A DNA stretch of 64,000 nt. Origin: Bauldia sp. GTDB taxonomy: Bacteria > Pseudomonadota > Alphaproteobacteria > Rhizobiales > Kaistiaceae. The stretch covers positions 1,488,001 to 1,552,000 of the forward strand of contig JBBCGQ010000001.1 in NCBI GenBank assembly GCA_037200845.1, written 5' to 3'. This document shows positions 51,925 through 60,887 of this stretch, piece by piece. The position numbers were made by a program, and so were the translations under genes. The notes under the pieces were generated by a model. It had not been told where the DNA came from and made no database searches. It saw only the letters and a list, made by a program, of their open reading frames with translations. Each line of letters begins with the position of its first letter. Positions within the stretch are counted from its first letter, which is position 1.

Positions 51925-52310
51925 GCGGCATCGACCACACCGGCCTCAGCGTCTCCGACTACGCGGCGGCGCGCCGCTTCTACGACGCTGCGCTGAAGCC
52001 GCTCGGCATTTCGATGCGCACGGAGTTCCCGAAGGCGCAGACGGGCGACTTCGACGTGGCGCTCTACGGCACCGCCGCGGGCTCGATCTTCGTCATCGGC
52101 GGCGGCGGCAAGGCGACGCCGCACATCCACGTCGCCTTCAAAGCGGACACGCACGCCGAGGTCGATGCCTTTTACGCCGCGGCGATGGCCGCAGGCGGCA
52201 GGGACAACGGCCCGCCCGGCATCCGCGCGCACTACAATCCGAATTACTACGCCGCCTTCGTGTTCGATCCCGACGGCAACAATATCGAAGCGGTCTGCCG
52301 CAAGGCGTGA
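51921..52310 (+). CDS. VOC-family protein, paralogue of the preceding gene
   Basis: 129 residues with the same plan: 'IDHTGLSVSDYAAARRFYDAALKPLGI' and 'NYYAAFVFDPDGNNIEAVC'. It lacks the Lys-rich tail. Similarity across the whole length shows a tandem duplication. The family includes glyoxalases, dioxygenases and resistance proteins; the substrate is not inferable. Confidence 0.88.
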   Translation: MSGIDHTGLSVSDYAAARRFYDAALKPLGISMRTEFPKAQTGDFDVALYGTAAGSIFVIGGGGKATPHIHVAFKADTHAEVDAFYAAAMAAGGRDNGPPGIRAHYNPNYYAAFVFDPDGNNIEAVCRKA

Positions 52311-52321
52311 GGAGCGGAGCC

Positions 52322-52801
52322 ATGAGCGAGATGCAGGAACTGACCGGCGGGTGCCAGTGCGGCGCCGTGCGCTTCCGCGTCGGCCGCCTCGGGCGCGGCT
52401 CGCTCTGCCATTGCCGCATGTGCCAGAAGCAGTTCGGGCATTTCTATGCGCCGTTCGTCACCAGCTTCGAGGTGACGTGGACGCGCGGCGAGCCGAAGTG
52501 GTTCCAGAGCTCCAATCTCGCCCGCCGCGGCTTCTGTGCCGATTGTGGCACGCCGATGGTCTACCAGGAGATCGACGGCAACTACGAGCTCGCCATCGGT
52601 TCGTTCGACAATCCCGTGCTGGCCGCGCCGGTGCTGCAGGTGAACCCGGGCAACAAGCAGCCGTTTACCGACACGCTGCACAAGCTGTCGACGCGCCTGC
52701 CGGGCGACAGCCCGAAGCAGGACGCCTTCAACGCGCGCGTCATCAGCAACCAGCACCCGGACCACGACACCGCGGTGTGGCCGCCGGAGGCGCGGCCATG
52801 A
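52322..52801 (+). CDS. GFA-family zinc-binding (glutathione-dependent formaldehyde-activating-like) protein
   Basis: 159 residues with the GFA zinc cysteines in 'GGCQCGAVRF', 'SLCHCRMCQKQFG' and 'GFCADCGTPM'. Family members act on or bind glutathione adducts such as S-hydroxymethylglutathione, though most are untested. The last 40 residues ('PGDSPKQDAFNARVISNQHPDHDTAVW') are shared with the next gene. The stop overlaps the next start (ATGA). Confidence 0.9.
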   Translation: MSEMQELTGGCQCGAVRFRVGRLGRGSLCHCRMCQKQFGHFYAPFVTSFEVTWTRGEPKWFQSSNLARRGFCADCGTPMVYQEIDGNYELAIGSFDNPVLAAPVLQVNPGNKQPFTDTLHKLSTRLPGDSPKQDAFNARVISNQHPDHDTAVWPPEARP

Positions 52802-53286
52802 GGCAATACGCGATCGAGGCGAGCGGCGGCTGCCAGTGCGGCGCGGTGCGCTATCACATCACCGCGGCGATGGACAACGCCCACATCTGCCACTGCCGCA
52901 TGTGCCAGAAGGCGGTCGGAAATTTTTTCGCGGCTCTGGTCGGCGTGCCGAAGGATGCGCTGACCTGGACGCGCGGCGAGCCGACGACCTTCCGCAGCTC
53001 GGCCAACGTCGAGCGCGGCTTCTGCGCCCATTGCGGCACGCCGCTGTTCTACAACGCCGTCGACAGCAAGCGCATCGCGCTGACTATCGGCTCGTTCGAT
53101 CGTCCCGCGCTCTTCCCGCCCCATGCGCAGGACGGCATCGAGGGTCGCTTGCCGTATTTCAACGCGCTCCACGAAATCGAGACACAGACGACGACCGAGC
53201 AGGAGTCGGAGGCGTGGGCCGCCGCCATCAAGGCAAGCAGCAACCAGCATCCAGACCACGACACGACAGCGTGGGTGACGAAATGA
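52798..53286 (+). CDS. GFA-family zinc-binding protein, paralogue of the preceding gene
   Basis: 162 residues with 'GGCQCGAVRYH', 'HICHCRMCQKAVG' and 'GFCAHCGTPLFYN' as zinc ligands and the same C-terminal 'NQHPDHDT' motif. Tandem duplication following a tandem VOC duplication, all four genes coupled by ATGA or short gaps, suggests one operon that handles a reactive aldehyde or thiol adduct. This is inference. Confidence 0.9.
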   Translation: MRQYAIEASGGCQCGAVRYHITAAMDNAHICHCRMCQKAVGNFFAALVGVPKDALTWTRGEPTTFRSSANVERGFCAHCGTPLFYNAVDSKRIALTIGSFDRPALFPPHAQDGIEGRLPYFNALHEIETQTTTEQESEAWAAAIKASSNQHPDHDTTAWVTK

Positions 53287-53305
53287 ACAGGTGCCTCCTC
53301 GCACT

Positions 53306-53383
53306 GTCGTCCCCGCGCAGGCGGGGACCCAGTAAACGTTGCACCTTCGGTGTGTGCTGGATGCCCGCCTTCGCGGGCACGAC
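53306..53383. repeat. REP-like palindromic repeat, second GTCGTCCCCGCGCAGGCGGGG copy
   Basis: GTCGTCCCCGCGCAGGCGGG on the left and CCCGCCTTCGCGGGCACGAC on the right, with a short central hairpin (GCACCTTCGGTGTGTGC). It lies in the 133-bp gap before the citramalate synthase gene. Confidence 0.75.
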
Positions 53384-53419
53384 CACAGAGGCATGTGTCG
53401 CCCTCGAAACGAGCCGGAA

Positions 53420-55018
53420 ATGACCAAGGAACGCCTCTACCTGTTCGACACGACTCTGCGCGACGGTGCGCAGACGAGCGGTGTCGATTTCACGCTGGAG
53501 GACAAGATCGCGGTCGCCGCCATGCTCGACAAGCTCGGCGTCGACTACGTCGAGGGCGGCTACCCCGGCGCCAACCCGACCGACACCGCCTTCTTCCAAG
53601 GCAAGCGGACGAGCCGCGCAAAATTCACCGCCTTCGGCATGACCAAGCGCGCCGGCGTTTCGCTGTCTAACGATTCCGGCCTCCGCGTCCTGCTCGACGC
53701 CGAGGCGGACGCGATCTGCTTCGTCGGCAAAACCTGGGACTACCAGGTGCGCGTCGCGCTGCAGACGACCGAGGCCGAGAATCTCGACGGCATCCGCCAG
53801 TCGGTGACCGCGGCGCGCCAGGCGGGCAGGGAAGTGCTGCTCGACTGCGAGCATTTCTTCGACGGCTACAAGGCCAACCCGCAGTATGCGCTGGCCTGCG
53901 CCATGGCGACATATGAATCCGGCGCGCGCTGGGTCGTGCTCTGCGACACCAACGGCGGCACCATGCCGGAAGAGATCGAGGCGATCGTGCGCGAGGTGGC
54001 GCAGTCGATCCCCGGCGATCACCTCGGCATCCACGCCCACGACGACACCGAGCAGGCGGTGGCGAATTCGCTGGCCGCCGTGCGCGCCGGCGTGCGCCAT
54101 ATCCAGGGCACGCTGAACGGCATCGGCGAGCGCTGCGGCAACGCCAACCTCACCTCGATCATCCCGACGCTGCTCCTGAAGCCGGCGTATGCCGACCGCT
54201 TCCAGACCGGGGTCACCGCCGAGGGGCTGGCGAACCTCACCGCGCTGTCGCATCGCTTCGACGAACTGGTGAACCGCGCGCCGAACCGGCAGGCGGCCTA
54301 CGTCGGCGCCAGCGCCTTCGCCACCAAGGCCGGCATCCATGCCTCGGCCCTGGCGCGCGACCCGAAGACCTACGAGCACGTCTCGCCCGAGACGGTCGGC
54401 AACCGACGCCACGTGCTGGTGTCGGATCAGGGCGGCAAGGCGAACCTCATCGCCGAGCTGTCGCGCATGGGCCTGACGGTGGCGAGGGAGGACCAGCGCC
54501 TCGACACGCTGCTTCGCGAGGTCAAGGAGCGCGAGTCGCGCGGCTACGCCTACGAGGGCGCCGCCGCCTCGTTCGAGCTGCTGGCGCGGCGGCTGCTCGG
54601 CGGCGTGCCGGCATACTTCGCCGTCGAAGGTTTCCACGTCACCACCGAGCAGCGCCACAACGCGCTGGGCGTGCTCGTCTCGGTGTCGGAGGCCGTGGTC
54701 AAGGTCGTCGTCGGCAATGAGCGCCTGCTCAACGTCGGCGAGGGCAACGGCCCGATCAACGCGCTCGACCAGGCGCTGCGCAAGGACCTCGGCGCCTATC
54801 GCGACGCCATCGCCGACCTCGCGCTCATCGACTACAAGGTGCGCATCCTGAACGGCGGCACCGAGGCGGTGACGCGCGTGCTGATCGAGTCGACCGATGC
54901 GTCGGGAGACTCGTGGTTCACGGTGGGCGTGTCGGAGAACATCGTCGATGCCTCGTTCGAGGCGCTGAACGATGCCATCGTGTACAAGCTGCTCAGGGCA
55001 GGGGCGAAGGCGGCCTAG
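53420..55018 (+). CDS. cimA: Citramalate synthase
   Basis: 532 residues of the HMGL/isopropylmalate synthase superfamily. 'LFDTTLRDGAQTSGVDFTLEDKI' carries the metal-binding Asp and catalytic Arg, 'CDTNGGTMPEEI' and 'HLGIHAHDDTEQAVANSLAAV' the metal His residues, and 'GTLNGIGERCGNANL' the family's glycine-rich stretch. The C-terminal regulatory domain is present. The Asp-Gly-Ala-Gln-Thr start and the length match CimA, which makes citramalate from pyruvate and acetyl-CoA for isoleucine synthesis. Confidence 0.92.
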   Translation: MTKERLYLFDTTLRDGAQTSGVDFTLEDKIAVAAMLDKLGVDYVEGGYPGANPTDTAFFQGKRTSRAKFTAFGMTKRAGVSLSNDSGLRVLLDAEADAICFVGKTWDYQVRVALQTTEAENLDGIRQSVTAARQAGREVLLDCEHFFDGYKANPQYALACAMATYESGARWVVLCDTNGGTMPEEIEAIVREVAQSIPGDHLGIHAHDDTEQAVANSLAAVRAGVRHIQGTLNGIGERCGNANLTSIIPTLLLKPAYADRFQTGVTAEGLANLTALSHRFDELVNRAPNRQAAYVGASAFATKAGIHASALARDPKTYEHVSPETVGNRRHVLVSDQGGKANLIAELSRMGLTVAREDQRLDTLLREVKERESRGYAYEGAAASFELLARRLLGGVPAYFAVEGFHVTTEQRHNALGVLVSVSEAVVKVVVGNERLLNVGEGNGPINALDQALRKDLGAYRDAIADLALIDYKVRILNGGTEAVTRVLIESTDASGDSWFTVGVSENIVDASFEALNDAIVYKLLRAGAKAA

Positions 55019-55044
55019 CCTCCCCGGCCTTGCGCTTCTGAGGC

Positions 55045-55191
55045 ACACCCCTCCCCAAAACCGCTGCGCGATTTTGGCCCTCCCCCAAGGGGAGGGCTCA
55101 AGCGGAGTTTGTCGGAGCGTGGAGTTTCAACAAGGATGAACTCTCCCCTTGTGGGAGGGTCAAAACGCCGAAGGCGTTTTGGGGAGTGGTG
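55045..55191. repeat. Dispersed palindromic repeat (CCCTCCCC... family), copy 2
   Basis: CACCCCTCCCCAAAACCGC at the left and AAACGCC...GGGGAGTGGTG at the right, with an internal pair (CCAAGGGGAGGG and CTCCCCTTGTGGGAGGG). It has the same layout as 33028-33164. It lies between the convergent cimA and LOG genes. Confidence 0.75.
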
Positions 55192-55211
55192 TCTGTCCTC
55201 CCCGCCGGTGG

Positions 55212-55826
55212 CTAAAGCCTGGCGTCCACCGGCTCGTCCAGCTCCGCCCTTGGCAGGGCCGCGATCTTGGCGCGGATCGTCGGGATCACTTCCTCGACCG
55301 TGTTGACGAAGCTCACCGGCAGGTCCGTGTGGTTGCCGAGGAAGGCCTTGTGCAGGAAGCCTTCCTGCGTCATGCGCTCAAAGAGCGCGACGAGCGGATC
55401 CCAGAAGCCGTTGATGTTGACGATCAGTACCGGCTTGGCGTGCTGGTCGAGCTGCGCCCAGGTCATCACCTCGACGACTTCCTCGAGCGTGCCGATGCCG
55501 CCGGGCAGCGCCACGAAGGCGTCGGCGCGCTGGAACATGATGCGCTTGCGCTCGTGCATGTCGGCGGTGACGATCAGGTCGTCGACCTCGCGCAGCATCA
55601 CTTCGCGGTCCTTGAGGAACTGCGGGATGATGCCAGTGACCTCGCCGCCGCCTTCCATGACGGCACGCGCCAGGATGCCCATCAGGCCGACGGCGCCGCC
55701 GCCGTAGACGAGGCGGACGCCGTTCTTCGCCAGCGACGTGCCGAGGTCGCGCGCCGCGTCGGCATAGACGGGCGCGGCACCCTTGTTGGCACCGAGATAG
55801 ACGCAGAGGCTTTTCAGTTCGGCCAT
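55212..55826 (-). CDS. LOG-family protein (cytokinin riboside monophosphate phosphoribohydrolase-like)
   Basis: 204 residues of the TIGR00730/LOG family. 'LCVYLGANKG' is the Rossmann start, 'VYGGGAVGLMGILARAVMEGGGEVTGIIP' the nucleotide-binding region, and 'MHERKRIMFQRADAFVALPGGIGTLEEVVEV' contains the diagnostic PGGxGTxxE motif. Members release free cytokinin or more generally cleave nucleoside monophosphates. The ATG at 55826 is preferred over one five codons upstream because homologues begin near here. Confidence 0.92.
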   Translation of the reverse strand: MAELKSLCVYLGANKGAAPVYADAARDLGTSLAKNGVRLVYGGGAVGLMGILARAVMEGGGEVTGIIPQFLKDREVMLREVDDLIVTADMHERKRIMFQRADAFVALPGGIGTLEEVVEVMTWAQLDQHAKPVLIVNINGFWDPLVALFERMTQEGFLHKAFLGNHTDLPVSFVNTVEEVIPTIRAKIAALPRAELDEPVDARL

Positions 55827-55985
55827 GATCTGATGTGGCATTCGGTGGGATCGGGCGTCAAGTTTGGCGCGCTAGTTGCACGCTCATGAAGTAGGAAACC
55901 ACGATGACGATTGCTTGTGGCCCTTCGCGGGCGGCGTATAGTAGTTGAAATCACGAGGTAAATTCGTGGATTCGGGTGCGCGTAG

Positions 55986-57455
55986 ATGAACGACCGTGGT
56001 CCGGCGAGGTTCCTTGGCATCGTCCTGTTCGTCGTTCTCGTCGGCGGGCTGACGGCCTACGAAATCTCGTCGATCCATCGTTCCCAGGAAGGCGCCACGG
56101 CGCAGCTTGAGCCGCCGGCCGCAACACCGCCGGCCAAGCCCGAAGTTGCGGCGGTCAACCCGACCGATGTCCAGCCGCCCGGCAAGGGCGCTCCCGCCGT
56201 CGAGGCCGCGCCGCCCCTGCCGTCGTTCGACGTCGTTCGCGTCGAGCCGAGCGGCGAGGCGGTGATTGCCGGCCAGGCCGAGCCGCAGTCGAAGGTCGAG
56301 GTGCTCGACGGCACCGCGCCGATCGCGACCGCCGAGGCCGACCAGAACGGCGAATGGGCAATCGCGGTCGACAAGCCGCTGGCGCCCGGCACGCACGACG
56401 TCGCCGTCCGCATGACCTCGAAGGACAGCGCGACGCAGACGCTTTCCGATCAGCGCGTTACCGTCTCGGTGCCCGAGAAGGGATCGAAGGACGTGCTGGT
56501 CGTGATGAATACGCCGGACGGGGCCAGCAAGATTCTGCAGGTGCCCGCCGCCACGGCCGCGCCCGGCGCACCCGTTGCCGGTGGCGAACAGGTCGCTGCC
56601 GCCCCGCCGTCTGCGACGGAACCCGCACCGGGCGCCACCGCCGACGCATCGCCCACCACCACCGAGGAGCCGGGCGCGCAGACTGCGGTCGCCGCGGCGC
56701 CGCCGGCCAGCGACGCCGGCACGACGACATCGCCTCCGCCGTCCGCGGGTGAGCAAGTCGCCGCTGCCGAGCCGCCGGTCGCCGCCGAGGCGCCGATTGC
56801 GGGCGAAGCGCCGATCGCCGGCGAGCCGCAGATTGCGGCCGAGGCGCCGGTGACCACCGACGCGCCGATCAAGGCCGAGCCGCCGATCGCGACCGGCGAC
56901 CAGCAACTCGCCAAGGCCGAGCCGCCGAAGCCGGAAGTGGCCGTCGCCGCCGTCGAGGCCGATACCTCGGGCTCGGTCTACATCGCCGGCACGACCAAGA
57001 CCGGAGAGACGGTGCGCGTCTACCTCGACGACAAGCCGCTCGGCGAGGCCCAGCCGTCGCCGTCGGGCACGTGGCTGATCGAGACCAAGAAGGACCTGCC
57101 GGCCGGCAAGTACACGGTGCGCGCCGATCAGGTTGACACCAGCGGCGCGGTCATCGCGCGCTCCGAGGTGCCGTTCGAGCGCGAGGTCGAGGTCGCCATC
57201 CTGAAGCCGACCGGCCAAGCCGGAACAGCCGCGGGCGCCGGCGGCGCCACGCTCACCGGCGCCATGCCGGAGATGGAGACGGTGATCATCAAGCGCGGCG
57301 ACAACCTCTGGCACATCGCGCGCGGCGCCTGGGGCAAGGGCATCCGCTGGTCGACGATCTACCAGGCCAACACCGACCAGATCCGCAACCCGCACTGGAT
57401 CTACCCCGGCCAGGTTTTCATCATGCCCAAGGGCAGCGTCACCTGGACCGATTGA
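55986..57455 (+). CDS. LysM protein with Ig-like domains and Pro/Ala-rich linker
   Basis: 489 residues: an N-terminal membrane anchor (GIVLFVVLVGGLTAYEIS), two bacterial Ig-like segments ('VVRVEPSGEAVIAGQAEPQSKVEVLD' and 'GSVYIAGTTKTGETVRVYLDDKPLGEA'), a linker of about 150 residues with degenerate 'APIAGE/PPVAAE' repeats (about 56,740-56,930), and a C-terminal LysM domain ('VIIKRGDNLWHIARGAWGKG...YPGQVFIMP'). It is anchored in the inner membrane and should bind peptidoglycan, spanning the periplasm. The function is unknown. The next gene follows within 8 bp. Confidence 0.9.
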   Translation: MNDRGPARFLGIVLFVVLVGGLTAYEISSIHRSQEGATAQLEPPAATPPAKPEVAAVNPTDVQPPGKGAPAVEAAPPLPSFDVVRVEPSGEAVIAGQAEPQSKVEVLDGTAPIATAEADQNGEWAIAVDKPLAPGTHDVAVRMTSKDSATQTLSDQRVTVSVPEKGSKDVLVVMNTPDGASKILQVPAATAAPGAPVAGGEQVAAAPPSATEPAPGATADASPTTTEEPGAQTAVAAAPPASDAGTTTSPPPSAGEQVAAAEPPVAAEAPIAGEAPIAGEPQIAAEAPVTTDAPIKAEPPIATGDQQLAKAEPPKPEVAVAAVEADTSGSVYIAGTTKTGETVRVYLDDKPLGEAQPSPSGTWLIETKKDLPAGKYTVRADQVDTSGAVIARSEVPFEREVEVAILKPTGQAGTAAGAGGATLTGAMPEMETVIIKRGDNLWHIARGAWGKGIRWSTIYQANTDQIRNPHWIYPGQVFIMPKGSVTWTD

Positions 57456-57462
57456 TCCCGCG

Positions 57463-57834
57463 ATGAACACCTACAAGGTCACCGGTGTCGGCGACGCCGC
57501 GCTCGCCGATCGCGCCACCGGCTCGCTCACCATTCGCACCAACAAGGGCGACGTCGCGCTGCAGGCGAAGGCCGAACAACTGGATCAGCTTGTCTCGGCG
57601 CTCGAGCAGCTCGTCTTCACCATGTCGCGCGGCGGCGCGTCCGGGTCGGGCGGGCTGATGCGCGTCGAGATCGCCGACGGCCACCAGATCGGCATGGCCA
57701 CGGTCAACAACGAGAAGATCGTGACGCTGGGCCTCGGCCTCGGCGACAACCGCGTGCTGCGCTGGTACGGCCTGGACAAGGCGAAGGCCGAGGCGCTGGT
57801 CCGCGACCTGACCGCCGAAATCGCGAAGCTTTGA
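57463..57834 (+). CDS. Hypothetical protein downstream of the LysM gene
   Basis: 123 residues, no signal peptide. 'LTIRTNKGDVALQAKAEQLDQLVSALEQLVF' then a Gly/Ser loop and 'RVEIADGHQIGMATVNNEKIVTLGLGLGDNRVLRWYGLDKAKAEALVRDL'. It looks like a compact alpha/beta protein, and the family is not recognised. The 7-bp gap to the LysM gene suggests one transcript. Confidence 0.7.
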   Translation: MNTYKVTGVGDAALADRATGSLTIRTNKGDVALQAKAEQLDQLVSALEQLVFTMSRGGASGSGGLMRVEIADGHQIGMATVNNEKIVTLGLGLGDNRVLRWYGLDKAKAEALVRDLTAEIAKL

Positions 57835-57896
57835 GGCTCGCCCGCAGTTTTCCGGACGCGCATGATCGCCGGTTGCTGCCACTATTGCATGTATTT

Positions 57897-57924
57897 TTGC
57901 TTTTCAACAATCAGTAGTTATATT
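57897..57924 (+). promoter_or_regulatory. Putative promoter before the GT25 gene
   Basis: TTGCTT (57897-57902) and TATATT (57919-57924) with a 16-bp spacer lie in an AT-rich island 45 bp before the GTG start of the glycosyltransferase gene. Confidence 0.45.
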
Positions 57925-57968
57925 GCCGCTGGAGGCTGCTACGTGGGCGGGCGACAGGGTGCAGGACC

Positions 57969-58796
57969 GTGGAGGTCTCGTGGGCGGGCGCGTACATAAA
58001 TCTCGAACGGTCGGCTAATCGGCGTCGCGCCATGGAACGGCGCCTGGCGGCCGCCTGCCTCGGCGCCCCCTATCGACGGTTCGTTGCGGTGGATGGAACC
58101 GCGCTTCCCGCCTCGCGCTCGATCAGCGCCGGAGCTTTGGGGTGCTGGCACTCGCACGCCGGCGCCCTGCAGGCTGCCCCGCGCGACGGTCGCTTCGTGC
58201 ACATCCTCGAAGACGACGTCATGCTCTCGCGTCACATCGCCGATGCGCTCAAGACCGCCATTCGCAGCGAGGCGATCGAGGCCTACGACATCGTTTTCAC
58301 CGACACATACCTGCAGGACAACGTCAATTTTCTTCGGTTTCTGAAGGGATCGTTCGACAAGTTTCTCGCCGACGGCCGGCTGCAATTCATCGATCTCAAG
58401 GGAATTCCGCTGGGCGGCACGACGTCCTATCTGGTCAATCCGAAGTCGCTCGGCCGGATCGCGTCGCTGCTCGCCGGCGAGGTGGCGCGCGGGCCGACCG
58501 TGCCCATCGACATCTATCTCCGCGAACAGGTCAGTCGCGGCGCGCTGAAGGCCGGCTGCCTCTTCCCCTTCGTGACGTGCCCCGTCGCGGACGAGGCGTC
58601 GACCATATCGGCGCAAAGCGCGACCGACAGCGTCATGCTCATGTTGCGCCGCGCATTCTTCATTGACGCCGAGTTCAAGGCCGCGGCGCGGACCGCACGC
58701 AACTGGCTGGGCGGGCAACTGCCGGCCGACGATCAGCTCGATTTCATCGCCGACCTGCTGAAATTCTGCATTTCATCGCGCTTCCGGCCGCGCTAG
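57969..58796 (+). CDS. Glycosyltransferase family 25 protein (LPS biosynthesis type)
   Basis: 275 residues from a GTG. 'AYINLERSANRRRAMERRL' is the GT25 start, 'GALGCWHSHAGALQAA' the conserved middle and 'FVHILEDDVMLS' the acidic (DD) nucleotide-sugar site. Such enzymes add galactose or similar sugars to lipopolysaccharide or other glycans. It stands alone, away from other envelope sugar genes. The N-terminus lacks a membrane segment, so the enzyme is probably cytosolic or membrane-peripheral. Confidence 0.85.
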   Translation: MEVSWAGAYINLERSANRRRAMERRLAAACLGAPYRRFVAVDGTALPASRSISAGALGCWHSHAGALQAAPRDGRFVHILEDDVMLSRHIADALKTAIRSEAIEAYDIVFTDTYLQDNVNFLRFLKGSFDKFLADGRLQFIDLKGIPLGGTTSYLVNPKSLGRIASLLAGEVARGPTVPIDIYLREQVSRGALKAGCLFPFVTCPVADEASTISAQSATDSVMLMLRRAFFIDAEFKAAARTARNWLGGQLPADDQLDFIADLLKFCISSRFRPR

Positions 58797-58896
58797 ACGG
58801 GCAGGGCTGCGACAGATTTCTTGAATTCTTCCAGTTTAGGGCTATCTCGGCTGCACCGATGCGCCCCGATCCCCTTACTCACCCCCATATCTGCTC

Positions 58897-60828
58897 ATGA
58901 GCGCCGTTGACGACGTGCCTATGCCGGCGCCGGTTCCCTTGAAGCGCGAAACGATGCTGATGACGCTGGTGCGGCTGTGGCCGTACATGTGGCCGGCCTC
59001 GCGCCCCGACCTCAAGATGCGCGTGATCTGGTCGCTCGGCGTGCTCGTCGCCGCCAAGATCATCACGGTGCTCGTCCCCTACATCTACAAGTGGACGACC
59101 GACGCGCTGACCGCCAAGCCGGTGAACGGCACCGTCAGCGTCACGACGCTGCTCACCGTGCCGGTGATGCTGGTCATCGCCTACGGCGTCGGCCGCATCC
59201 TCGCCAACGTCTTCAACAACCTCCGCGACGCGCTGTTCGCCAGCGTCGGCCAGCACGCCGTCCGCAACCTCGCCTACGTCACCTTCGTCCACATGCACGA
59301 GCTGTCGCTGCGCTATCACCTGCAGCGCCGCACCGGCGGCCTGCAGCGTGTCATCGAGCGCGGCGTCAACGGCATCGAGACGATCGTCCGCTTCACGATC
59401 CTGAATACGCTGCCGACCTTCATCGAGTTCGCGCTCGCCGCCGGCATCATCGCCTACCAGTTCGACTGGAAATATCTCGTCGTCGTGGTCGTCACGATCA
59501 TCGTCTACGTCTGGTTCACGGTGAAGGTGTCGGACTGGCGCATCAAGATCCGCCGCGACATGAACGAGTCCGACCAGGACGCGCATTCCAAGGCGATTGA
59601 CTCGCTGCTCAACTTCGAGACGGTGAAATACTTCGGCAACGAGAAGCTCGAGGCGCGCCGCTACGACGGCGCCATGGAGCGTTACGAAAAGGCCGCCGTC
59701 CGCATCTGGACGTCGATCGCGTGGCTCAACATCGGCCAGATCGTGATCTTCTCGATCGGCACCACGGTGTGCATGGTCATGTCGGCGCAGGCGGTGACCG
59801 CCGGCACGCAGACCATCGGCGATTTCGTGCTGATCAATGCCCTGCTGCTGCAACTGTCGATCCCGCTCAACTTCATCGGCATGGTCTACCGCGAGATCAA
59901 GCAGGGGCTGATCGACATCGAGGCGATGTTCGATCTCCTCGAGGTCAAGCCCGAGATCGTCGACGCGCCGGGCGCGAAGCCGCTGCAGGTCGCCGGCGCC
60001 GAGGTGCGCTTCGAGGACGTCAAGTTCCACTACGACCCGGACCGCGAGATCCTGCGCGGCGTCACCTTCCGCGTGCCGGCCGGCAAGACGGTGGCGATCG
60101 TCGGCCCGTCGGGCGCCGGCAAGTCGACCCTGTCACGGCTGCTGTTCCGCTTCTACGACGTCACCGGCGGGCGCATCGCCATCGACGGGCAGGACATCCG
60201 CGACGTGACGCAGGAGTCGCTCCGCGCCGCCATCGGCATGGTCCCGCAGGACACGGTGCTGTTCAACGACACCATCGCCTACAACATCCGCTACGGCCGC
60301 CCGGACGCGACCGAAGCCGACATCGTCGCCGCCGCGGCCACGGCGCAGATCGCCGAGTTCGTCGAGGAGCTGCCGCAGAAATACGCCACCGAAGTCGGCG
60401 AGCGCGGCCTGAAGCTTTCCGGCGGCGAGAAGCAGCGTGTCGCCATCGCGCGCACGGTGCTGAAAGGTCCCGCGATCCTGATCCTCGACGAGGCGACGTC
60501 GGCGCTCGATATCCATACCGAGCGCGAGATCCAGGCGGCGCTGGACCGCGTCTCGGCCAACCGCACGACGCTGGTCATCGCGCATCGCCTGTCGACCATC
60601 GTCAACGCCGACGAGATTCTCGTGCTCGACGACGGCGAGATCGTCGAGCGCGGCACGCACGAGGGTCTGCTCGGCCAGAGCGGCCTCTACGCCTCGATGT
60701 GGAACCGCCAGCGCCAGGCGGCCGAGGCGGCGGCCATCCTCCAGCAGACGGCGGCCGGCGACGCCGCCCGGCTTATCGGGCCTGAGGAGACGAAGCCGTT
60801 CATCGACGAGGCGGCGTTCGAGAAGTAG
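58897..60828 (+). CDS. Atm1/HMT1-type ABC exporter (fused membrane and ATPase domains)
   Basis: 643 residues. Six membrane helices (about 30-330) with the Atm1-type stretch 'RYHLQRRTGGLQRVIERGVNGIE' and 'DSLLNFETVKYFGNE' precede the ATPase: 'GPSGAGKSTLSRLLFRFYDV', Q-loop 'GMVPQDTVLFNDTIAYNIRYG', signature 'LSGGEKQRVAIARTVL', 'ILILDEATSALD' and 'VIAHRLSTI'. The relatives export glutathione-metal or polysulfide species and support iron-sulfur or heavy-metal homeostasis. The ATG is at 58897. Confidence 0.94.
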   Translation: MSAVDDVPMPAPVPLKRETMLMTLVRLWPYMWPASRPDLKMRVIWSLGVLVAAKIITVLVPYIYKWTTDALTAKPVNGTVSVTTLLTVPVMLVIAYGVGRILANVFNNLRDALFASVGQHAVRNLAYVTFVHMHELSLRYHLQRRTGGLQRVIERGVNGIETIVRFTILNTLPTFIEFALAAGIIAYQFDWKYLVVVVVTIIVYVWFTVKVSDWRIKIRRDMNESDQDAHSKAIDSLLNFETVKYFGNEKLEARRYDGAMERYEKAAVRIWTSIAWLNIGQIVIFSIGTTVCMVMSAQAVTAGTQTIGDFVLINALLLQLSIPLNFIGMVYREIKQGLIDIEAMFDLLEVKPEIVDAPGAKPLQVAGAEVRFEDVKFHYDPDREILRGVTFRVPAGKTVAIVGPSGAGKSTLSRLLFRFYDVTGGRIAIDGQDIRDVTQESLRAAIGMVPQDTVLFNDTIAYNIRYGRPDATEADIVAAAATAQIAEFVEELPQKYATEVGERGLKLSGGEKQRVAIARTVLKGPAILILDEATSALDIHTEREIQAALDRVSANRTTLVIAHRLSTIVNADEILVLDDGEIVERGTHEGLLGQSGLYASMWNRQRQAAEAAAILQQTAAGDAARLIGPEETKPFIDEAAFEK

Positions 60829-60887
60829 CACTCTTCCCGCAGGGATGAGCGGAGGTGGCGGACCTGCAGGGCCGCCTCCCCACGTTC

